Of a DNA stretch of 64,000 nucleotides, positions 55,540-64,000 are shown piece after piece. This DNA comes from Haematococcus lacustris (taxonomy: Eukaryota > Chlorophyta > Chlorophyceae > Chlamydomonadales > Haematococcaceae): the NCBI GenBank assembly GCA_030144725.1, contig JASKMD010000028.1, positions 6,039,911 through 6,103,910 of the forward strand. The letters run 5' to 3'. A program made the translations under genes and the position numbers. Under the pieces are notes generated by a model, which saw only the letters and a list, made by a program, of their open reading frames with translations, was not told where the DNA came from and made no database searches. Position 1 is the first letter of the stretch, and each line of letters starts with the position of its first letter.

Positions 55540-58500
55540 ATGTCAGGGGTGATGGGGGGGGGAGTGCAGCATATTGCTGCTTCGCTTTATTGTGCATCAT
55601 GCAGTGCACCAGCCTCACACAGCGACATCGAGTCTCGCTACAGAGTCGTCCCCTGCATCGGGCTGCGGGTCGACGCGCACTGCAAGTTCATGCTGTGCGA
55701 GAGTATGAACAGCTTCGAGGTAAGAGCTTGCGACATTGCTGTGCGACATGGCTGGCACCATTTCTGAGGTCAGAGTCAGGGTTACATGTGGATGTAGTGG
55801 GTCTGCTGACTGGTCTTTCAGCTGCACACTGCAGACCTGACTGTCTATCGAGCTGGCTCTGGGGAGCCTGTGGAGCTGCTTTCCCTGTGGCAGGTGATAA
55901 GCCAGGTTTTCTATGTACCTGGGCTCTCATCAACAAATACAGCTTCCCTTCAGCCATGCATTGAGCTGTTTCCTTGCTCTTGTGCAAAAATGACTTGCAA
56001 GCAGGCTCGACCTGGGAGCAAAGTGGTGATGCCCTTCCTGACTCACTTTGCGGATCTGACGAGCTGGGAGTATGCCCAGAAGCTGGTAGGTCAGCACCTC
56101 CCTCATCAGCCCGCGAAGCCAGAATCAGGCTCCTCTGTCAAGGGTTGGTGTTTGTTTGTTTGGAATCATGTTCCCATGCACGTGTCATGGGCGCCTTCCA
56201 CCTACACTATTGCCTGACCCTTGTGGCAGGTCTATAGCCTAGAGTTGCCATGGCAATGTACACTTATTGTAATTTGAACACAGCTCAAGAGGGCGTACAT
56301 TACTGTGCCATAGGCTGCTGCTGCTGCTGGATCTTGGGTGTCCGTTCTTTCAGCCGCTTGTATCCCAGGCCTGGGTACTCCTTGCCCATGGCCGGCAACT
56401 CAGGCAGGTTTGGCCACCAGCACAGCTCCAGCGGGCGCCACCTGCTCTCCCCAATGCGCTGCATGTTCAGCGCTGCATTGCAGTCCCTGCCCACCCACCT
56501 GCCTGGCTGTGGTGATGGCTTGGCTGGTCAACCCAGCAGCAGCAACAGGTACCCTGCTGCTAGGCACCCTGCTGCAGTGTGAGGTTGTGAAAGGTTGCCA
56601 GCAGAGGAAGTATGCTGACACACACAGCACTGACCTGGATGCCTAGCTGCAGTGAGCACACTTGGTGTCGCAGGGGTGGCAAGGGTGGTGATGTGTCCTG
56701 GCAGCAGGGGTAGCCTCATGGGGTCTTAGGTAACCTCTGCAGCCAGAGTCTGCTCATGCAAGTTGCATGGCTGCAGGTCAAGATCATGCCCATGCTGGAA
56801 GCGTCAGGTGTGCAGGTCATTGCAGTGGGGTTGGGCAGCGCTGCCAATGCCCAGGTGAGCACTTTCCACCTCCTGGCAACACTGCCTGTGGCACAGCCAA
56901 GCCCTGCCCTGCCTGTGGCTTTGTCTGTGGCATAGCCGAGCCCTGCCCTGCCTGTGCACAGGCAAGGTGGACCCTGCTCAGCCCTAGTCCACACTGCCAG
57001 TTTCGGGTGGCACCCATGGGCAACGCTGACAACTGCCACTGCCACACTGCCCCTGCAAAGCTACTGCTGCGAGCATGCTCAGCTTGAGGAGACACTATCA
57101 TGATGCTGCGGGGAAGGGAAGCAGCAGTGGCACATGGCAACAGCCATTCAGTGTGGCAGCAGCTGAACAGGTGCTGGGTGTTGCATGGCTGCATGGCTGC
57201 TGTCAGGAGTTTGCACGCGACCTGCGTTTCCCAGCCACCAAGCTGTTTGCTGACCCTTCAGGAGCAGCGTACAAGTGAGTGAGATTAGAGCGAAGCCAGC
57301 GGCAGGGCAGGGTGAGCTAGTGGCTGCGCTAGGCCATGCGGGGCCAGGCAACAGGACAAGGCCTGGGCAGACGAAGGTGCAGCATAGCCTGCATGCAAGT
57401 GTTTGCTGCTTGCTGCTGTTGCTGTTGCTGTTGCTGTGCCCACTACACAAGGATGGTATTGAGGGTAGCGGCACAGTGGTAGATATCAGTTGTTGACGGT
57501 TGTTATTGTTGTCAGCCCAGGGCCCTTGCAACTGACATGACAAGTGCTGTCCAAAGCCGTGCAAGCCTGCCATGAGTGAGTTCATGCAAGCACACTGCAT
57601 GCGTGTGGGGTGTGACCCGCCATGCAGGGCGCTGGGGTTCAACCCTGGCTTCCTTCCGGACCTGGACATCTCGCCCTATGCCAAGCTACTGCCCATGCTG
57701 GCTGGGGTGGGCTCAGAGGGCACCTTGCAAGAGGTCAGGCTCAGGGTGCTGCTGCTGCCGGGGTGCTGGTACTGGGTGGTGGTGCCTTACCCTGCTCAGC
57801 CGCTGCTGGTGCCAGTGCTGCTGCCGGGGTGCTAGTGCTGCGGGTGCGGGATAGTGGTCCTGCCTAGTGGTAAAGGCATTTCATTCTACCTAGTTGCCGG
57901 CTGCCTAGTAACCCTAACCCTAACCCCACCCCCTTGCAACCCTAACCCAACCCTGCCAGGGTAGCGGCACTTCATTCTACTTGGTCGCCGTGACCTTGTG
58001 CAGTTCTGAGCAAGGCTGCAGCCTGTAGCCTGCTTTAGGTGGCAGTGCAGTGACGTCCCTCATTGAGCTCCTCACTGCTCGTGTCAGCAGCTGTGATGTT
58101 GATGCTGACTCACTGAGTCAGCACTGGGGTGTTGCGCTAAGGGTAAGTCAAAGCCAAGCTGTCATCACCATCACCATCATTATCACCACCATCATCACCA
58201 CCATCACCACTATCGTCAATAAAAGATCACAGTGGCTTGCTTGTGTGGGTGTCAGTGGCTGGAGGCTGCCTGGCTGAGGTGCGCAGGTGGTGCGGGGCTA
58301 CGTAGGTGACCGGGCTGCTCAGCCAGTGTTTGACAGAGCCACTCCCTTTGACATCCTTGGGACAGGGTGAGGCACCAGCATCACACTTCCCTCACGCCCG
58401 CATGCCTCACACCCCTGTCACACACGCACTGCCTCACCCACCCCACATGGGTGCAGCCCCTCACTACACTGACTGCCGCACTCTCTGCTCGTGGGTCATG

Positions 58501-60746
58501 ATACCCAGCCAGCCTGCAGTGTGGGCAGAGAGCAGTGAGGGATTTTGTGCACCTTGGTCAGGGAAGGAGGGCAGCCAGGGGGTGCCTGCTGTTCATCACA
58601 AGAGAAGCCCACCAAGCCCAGCAACCGTCTACCGCAGAACTGGCAGCACTGGCAGCACCATTAACACCAGCAACAGTCCCAGTACCAGTAGCAATAGCAG
58701 CAGCAGCAGCAATAGCAGCAGCATCTGCAAGAACAGCAGCAGTGGCGGCCACTGGCAGCAGCCGGGGTCCCCTTTCACCATCTGACAGGCAGGCACAAGG
58801 CACCATGCCAGGCAGGCCAGGCAGCAAAACAAGTCCTGGGCAGATGAGGTGGCAGCGACAATGGCAATGCTAGGGTCAGAGCTACTGTCAGCACCTCTCT
58901 CATCAGCCAGCAAAGGTAGTATCAGGTCCCCTCACTAGGGCCACTGCCAGCACCACCAGCAACAGCGGCACCACCACGGCCAAACAATGGCACAAGGGAC
59001 CACACCACCACCTAGAGTCTATGTGGGCCGGACTGAGCTGCACACACATGTCAGCCACATGACCAGCAACAGCGGCACCTTCACTGACAAACAGCTATCT
59101 AGTCACAGCTATATAGGCACAGCTATATAGGCACAGCTACCTAGGCACAGCTATATAGGCACAGCTATATAGGCACAGCTATATAGGCACAGCTATATAG
59201 GCACAGCTATATAGGCACAGCTACCTAGGCACAGCTATATAGGCACAGCTACCTAGGCACAGCTATATAGGCACAGCTACCTAGGCACAGCCTACTTAGC
59301 CATTAGGAGCAATAGTGTGGGCTGGACTGAGCTGCAGGTACCAGCGGCCCTTTGAGCTGGCCACGCTGCGCCTGTTCAACATGGTCGGGGTGCTCAGCCG
59401 CTGTGAGTGCCACAGGGGGTGCTCTCACAGCTGTCCCAACTGTCACAACTGTCACAACTGTCACAACTATACACATCCTACACGTTACTGTCTCAATTGT
59501 ACACATGATCATGCGCTCCATGCCAAGGTCACCAGGGAATGGGACTTCCAGGGAATGGGTTAAGACAGCCCTGGCCAAGGCCTACCAGATGTATGTGCTG
59601 TGTGCACTACACTGCTCCATGCTTGCCATATGCCTCTGCTTTGCCTCAGGTTTTGACCTTACCCCTTGCCCTGGTTACATTCTGTACAACTCTAGTGCCT
59701 GTTACCGAGAGTGTGTGGCCACTTTTACGGTGCCTAGCCCTGAGCCTGCTCTTGGCTGAGGGAGGTTCACAGCCTTAGCAAGAGCGCAATGGCTATCTTT
59801 GGGGTGCAGTGTCCTACGTGCTGCAGGGCACGTCAGCATTGCCCCAATGTGAATGACTGTCCTTGGTCACACATTGGCCACCAGCAGTGCTCCACCAGAC
59901 ATCTCCGCCCAGTAGGTCACTCCCGTTAGTTTAGTCCCAGTACTTTCCCGTTAGTCCTGTTATTCAATCCCAGTACTTTACCTAGTCCCATTAGTCCCGT
60001 TATTTAATTCCAGTAGTTGAAACCCAAGCAGTGCTCCAGGATAGCCTGGCACAGCCTGCCACAGGATCTGAGTCTCCGGACTGCTACACCTCCTCCCGAC
60101 CCTCTTCACTGACTTATCAACTGACTTACACACCAATCTTACCCAGCCACCCCATCCCAACGGGAGCAGCTGGTGGCTTGTGGCCTGCAGGGAACGTGTT
60201 GTCTCCCCCCAACCAGGCCCTCCTGACCCAACAGGGTGGCACACTGGCTTTTGATGGCCAGGATGTCATCTTCAAGCATGTCGACTCCGGCATCCTGAAG
60301 TAAGTGCCCTTTGCTGCCCCTCCACCCCTCTACCCTCTGCCCAGTATCACCCAGTGCCTGCATTGCCTCTAGTGGCTGTGGCATCATCATCGTTGTGGCT
60401 GCAAGCACTGGTGCAACATACTGTGGCAGTGGTGCCCCTACAAGCACACACCACTCATGCATGGGGCCATGACATACATACATCCATTACCACAATCAAC
60501 AACATGTGAAGTCAACAAAAACACACACTACTCCTGGCCCCATCCATACTGGTGTTTCTTTATGTATTAGTAATGACCAAGGCTGGCATGACTATAAAAC
60601 CTGGTGTGACCTGTCCCTGAACCTGTCCATCACTGCTCACGCGCTACATCTGCAGGTACACTGACACTGAGGCATTGCTGCGCGTGGTTCTGAACGCTGA
60701 CATCGTGGCAGATGCTCAGGTGTTACCGGCCATCACCGATGTGTGA
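55540..60746 (+). CDS. AhpC/TSA (PRXL2-type) thioredoxin-fold protein
   Basis: Exons 55540-55719, 55822-55893, 56005-56085, 56777-56854, 57207-57274, 57628-57733, 58287-58366, 59338-59402, 60191-60299, 60656-60746; 309 aa. Family signatures in order: LTVYRAGSGEPVELLSLW, KVVMPFLTHFADLTSWEYA, VIAVGLGSAANAQEFAR, FPATKLFADPSGAAYKALG and GGTLAFDGQDVIFKHVDSG. This matches the PRXL2/FAM213-like AhpC-TSA domain of plant and algal plastid proteins. Where redox-active relatives have CxxC after the FL(R/T)HF strand, this protein has DLTS, so it should lack classical peroxidatic activity. The N-terminal 50 residues may be a transit peptide, but the start codon is uncertain: MSGV at 55540 and MGGG at 55552 are in frame. 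Intron 3 contains a Fanzor fragment. TGTAA lies at 60928. Confidence 0.85.
56300..56560 (-). pseudogene. Fanzor-like C-terminal fragment H
   Basis: Minus-strand reading GRDCNAALNMQRIGESRWRP, then LELCWWPN and GYKRLKERTPKIQQQQ, ending at a stop near 56300, corresponds to the last ~65 residues of copy E. The leading Asp of DRD is replaced by Gly. It lies in intron 3 of the PRXL2-type gene, antisense to it. Confidence 0.65.
58630..58745. repeat. AGC-rich low-complexity tract
   Basis: Imperfect AGC/AAC trinucleotide repeats in intron 7 of the PRXL2-type gene. They read as Ser/Asn, Ala or Leu in the three frames. Confidence 0.8.
59093..59290. repeat. 14-bp ACAGCTATATAGGC satellite
   Basis: About fourteen tandem units of GCACAGCTATATAG, alternating with a GCACAGCTACCTAG variant, in intron 7 of the PRXL2-type gene. 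Each unit contains the palindromic CTATATAG or CTACCTAG core. Confidence 0.9.
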
Positions 60747-60927
60747 GGTCCTGTTCACTCCTATTCGCTTACAGAGTGACACACACAACACGCTTGACCA
60801 CAGCAGCTGAGACATGGCTGTAGTGATCTTGGGCCAGGGCGCCACTTTTCATTCGCCCACCCTGCCTGACCATGGTTTGCCTGGTGTGGCAAAGTGAGGA
60901 CGCCCTTGACTAGCAAAGCTTGTAGTT

Positions 60928-60932
60928 TGTAA
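60928..60932 (+). terminator. TGTAA polyadenylation signal of the PRXL2-type gene
   Basis: TGTAA, 182 nt after the TGA at 60746, on the coding strand. Confidence 0.55.
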
Positions 60933-61493
60933 GGGGGGGAGGAAAGGAGAGGGAGAGTAAGCTGAGTGCCGTGTGTACAAGTAGGGGGGCAGGGTGTTGA
61001 TTACGGTGAGAGGAGGGAGTGTGAGTTCGACGGTCCACCAGCATGTGAGGGGTGAGGCTCATTATGCTGTGTTTCCCGGATACCTTGTACGGCTTTGGTG
61101 GCGCAATAAACGAAGCCAGGCACGTGAATGATGGGAGCACCGCTCCCCAACCTGGTTGAACATGTGAACCATTTTACCCTGTTCAACACAAGTGTGACCG
61201 ACCCACGTGACTCACATTGCCAAACTGTGTTCACGTGGAATGCTTGTTGAGATTGCGGTGAAGTGCGGCTCGTCCCGCAGCATTTCTGGTAATTAACACG
61301 GCCCTATAATCTCAAGCCGAGTACATATTTGCAGGCGGCTATCTTACATCGCTATTTATGCCTAATATGCGAACGAACCTAGCTACTTTGTGGGTAGGCG
61401 CATGTCGCCATCATTCGCTCTCCGCAGCCTTGCGACATCTGGGCCACGCCCTGGCACTGACGCGTGTGCCACCGTTCGTGTTCTTGACCCTTT
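60933..61493. other. Intergenic / 5' region of second channel gene
   Basis: No separate gene seen. ATG codons at about 61358, 61367 and 61402 open frames with a hydrophobic stretch (VFLTLCGISLWV), but these are out of frame with the confident exon ending at 61631. A short 5' intron may therefore be present. Confidence 0.4.
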
Positions 61494-63030
61494 GTGGCAT
61501 CTCTCTGTGGGTGCAGACTCGCAATTCTGTTGCTGGGCCACCACTGGCGGGCTTTGGTCAGTGCCCATTTGACAGGAAACGAACCTATTGAGACGAAACC
61601 ATTGCGCGTCGTGTGCATCGGCCCCTATGAGGTCAGTCGCCAGTTGCGACTCGACACACACCTGCTGCCATGCTCCAATTGCTGCTGTCTACCATGTGTG
61701 TCTACAACCGACTCCCCTCGCCTGCTCATCCTCCATGTTCGCAGCCGATCGTGATGTGCGACCCAGCAGGCCCCCAGGAGTCGTACACGGGTGAGCGCTA
61801 CAGCTGGACAGCTGCACGAGCCTGCATCAATCAGGGCCTCCGTGCAGCTGGCCCTGCACACCCTTCCCTCAACCCCTGCAGGCTATGAGGTGGAGCTGTT
61901 CCGCAAGAGCGCCGCCTACCTGGCCAGCCAAGGGCACACAGAGTGGCTGCCTGAGGCCTATGTCTTCAACTGCTCTGTGGGTGGGCCTAGGCTGCATGCA
62001 GCCCTGGCAGCTCACCTGTCTGCAGCCGCTAGCCCCTGCCTGGCCGCAGTGTCAGCAGCTGCAGCCTGCCTGGAGTATCTATCATTGCCTTAAGTGCCTG
62101 CAGCTGTTGGTTGTGGTGTGCTGGCAGCCTGGGGTCAGCAGGATGGGGCCTGAGGCTAGGCTGGCTGGCTGCTGTGCGTCACGTGGCCAGTGGGCTCAGG
62201 GGCAGAGGGCCAGCACCTGGCCAGGGCACTGATTGCTGCAGCCCCTGCTGCTGCTGCTGTGGTGGTGTTGCCCGTGTCAGTGCTGGTACTGCTGCTGCTG
62301 CTGCTGCTGCTGCTGTCCACAGGACTGGGACTACATCATGGCAGACCTGCTGCTGCCGGCGTCACAGAGGACCTGTGACATGGCGTTCCAGGGCATGTCC
62401 GCCACCAGCGAGCGCATCGCAGCAGGTGACAGCCCCTGCCCTACGGCCCACTGGCTGACCTCCCGCCCCTGCCTGCTGCATTCTGGGTCAGAGCTGACGG
62501 CGCACACCCGGCACACAACACCAGCAGCAGCACCACCACCTGGGGTCAGCAGTCAGGCGTAAGCGCCTCAGCAGGCAACCCCCTATGCCACCCTAGCAGC
62601 CCTAGCAGCTGCAGCCCCTCCCCTTCCAGCTCAGCTGCCCATGGTGCAAGGAGGGTCAGATGCGGCTGGCTGAGCGACCCAGGCCTCCTAGCTGGTGTCG
62701 GTGCTGGTGGCAGCGTCAGGGGCCCAGCCGCATGCTGTGCTGTGCGCAGGCTACCAGTTCTCAGGGCCCGACTACGCGTCAGGCAGGGAGATCATGGTGT
62801 TCATGTCCCTCAAGCCCGACATGTGGCTGTTCTTGCGCCCCTTCTCAAGCACTGTGTGAGAGGGAGGGGTTGAGGGGCAAGGGGAAAGGGGCTGTGTGGG
62901 GGTGCACTGGCTGCAGCACTGCAGCGCCCAACCACTGCTGCAGCGCACCCTGACCACGCTGCAGCACTGTATGAGCATTGGGAGGGTATTGGCCAGGAGG
63001 TCACAGTGAGTGTCGCACATTTTCCCCTGG

Positions 63031-63068
<38 letters not shown>

Positions 63069-63438
63069 ACAACTTGCTGTTGCCGGTGCTTCTGGTGCTT
63101 TGTGTTTCTCATCTGCTGGTGGTGCTGCTGCTGCTGCCCACCAGGTGGCTGCTCATGTTCGCCACCTCGGCATTTGTTGGCATCTGTGTCCTGCTGACAG
63201 AGGTGGGTGTGGCCTGTGGGCGCCATTCGCATCTGCTTTCAAGGCACGCATTGCCTCCCTAGGCACTTCTACTGCTTCTCTAATCTTCTACCCTTGTGCC
63301 GCTTACCAGGAGGTGCCTGCAGCACAGCACTGCCACCTTGCTGCCTGCAGGTGCCCCTGCGCCGCATCATCCGCCAGCCTGGCCCAGCTCTAGAAGTACT
63401 GCAACCTGCAGTGGGCTGCCACAGCCATGCTGCTGCAG
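61494..63438 (+). CDS. Second glutamate receptor-like channel, partial and frameshifted
   Basis: Paralogue of the 39856-46143 gene. Exons seen: (61494)-61631, 61745-61790, 61882-61976, 62323-62425, 62750-62855, 63145-63202 and 63351-63438. Readings parallel the first gene: ETKPLRVVCIGPYE, PIVMCDPAG, GYEVELFRKSAAYL, DWDYIMADLLLP, MSATSERIAAG, PDYASGREIMVF, MWLFLRPFSSTVWLLMF (M1) and VPLRRIIRQPGPALE. Exons two to four have the same lengths (46, 95 and 103 nt) in both genes. The start codon is unresolved. Exon 7 is 88 nt instead of 90: two bases are missing at about 63394-63397, where GAAAAGTAC has become GAAGTAC, shifting the pore loop out of frame. No further exon is visible to 64000, so the rest lies beyond the window or is lost. 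Confidence 0.7.
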
Positions 63439-64000
63439 GTGGGCTGGGTCGTGTTGCCTGAACAGGCAACCCCAGTCATCTCACCTACAGATCCAAGGAC
63501 CCTATCAATTACAAGCATGGACAAGGGCTTGGATGGGTAGCTAGATAGAGGAAAGGAGTGGGATAGGAAGAAAGGGAGAGGAGGCAGTAGTGCAGGAAAG
63601 GGGCAGGGGCATGGAAGGAAGGAAGTCGAAGTAATGGGGCAGAGGCCACATGATGCCACAGACGGGCAGCATGGCATGGCAGCTGGGCCCCAGGCTTGTG
63701 CTCTGAACCTAATGCATGAGGCGCAAGCAAAGACTTGGGGCGCTGGGATGGACTAGGCCTGGTCATGCTGGCCCATGCTTTGCATAGCTTTATACATGAC
63801 CTTTGTGCAGCTGTTCAGTTACTTGTGTATGGTGCATGTCGCTTTGCATAGCTTCTCATCAGCTCCTTGTGCGGCTGTCCAGTTGCTTATGGTATCTCAG
63901 AATACAGGCAAGGTGTCAAGGCGGTCAGGCTGCAGACATGGAGGGGAGGAAGGGGAGGGGCCTGCACCCCTGTTGGGTTAGGGGGTCACGGGGTCAGGAA
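63439..64000. other. Probable intron of the second channel gene
   Basis: Purine-rich repeats (GGAAAGG, AAGGAAGG) around 63545-63630 and a pair of similar blocks (TTTGCATAGCTT at 63778 and 63841). I found no sequence corresponding to the next channel exons. Confidence 0.4.

Noticed and set aside
63010..63393. Cys- or Leu-rich ORFs near 63.0-63.4 kb
   Set aside because: Produced by a CTG trinucleotide run in an intron of the second channel gene.

Overview
The window is nuclear DNA from a green alga, most likely a volvocalean (Chlamydomonadales, Chlamydomonas/Haematococcus-like). The genes are GC-rich and split into many short exons with GT-AG and some GC-AG introns. Introns are full of CAG/CTG, CA and minisatellite repeats. 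TGTAA, the usual chlorophyte polyadenylation motif, follows several stops. Two genes are ciliary, and there is a nuclear gene for a plastid-type ribosomal protein. All exon models were assembled by eye from reading frame, splice consensus and remembered family sequences. Each complete multi-exon model adds up to a multiple of three.

Layout: 89-5230 (-) RUVBL1/pontin, 10 exons. 7131-7777 (-) small Q-rich coiled-coil gene (tentative), divergent from 8139-19940 (+) MBO2/CCDC146, 24 exons. 19.9-23.8 kb is intergenic DNA with a non-LTR retrotransposon remnant and pieces of a Fanzor-like element. 23868-24587 (-) plastid-type bL19. 24775-26681 (-) thioredoxin-like protein with a Fanzor-derived insertion in intron 2. 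26.8-29.8 kb is a nest of Fanzor-like (eukaryotic TnpB relative) fragments, including the longest copy (27788-29061, frameshifted and internally deleted). 31301-38451 (-) STPG2-like PG-repeat ciliary protein, 17 exons. 39856-46143 (-) ionotropic glutamate receptor-like channel, 19 exons. 47174-55251 (-) CCT2 chaperonin, 15 exons, with two (GGGGT)n-type arrays in introns. 55540-60746 (+) AhpC/TSA (PRXL2-type) protein, 10 exons, divergent from CCT2. 61.5-64 kb (+) the 5' part of a second glutamate-receptor-like gene, cut by the window edge and carrying a 2-nt frameshift.

Functionally this is mostly housekeeping (R2TP ATPase, CCT chaperonin, plastid ribosome, redox proteins) plus cilia (MBO2, STPG) and ion channels. 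The most unusual material is the dispersed Fanzor-like family. Its copies share a 5' leader and a conserved, hairpin-prone 3' non-coding tail, the position where a guide RNA would be expected. Other points of note are the frequent GC-AG introns, a 33-nt microexon in the channel gene, and a possible MITE inside MBO2.
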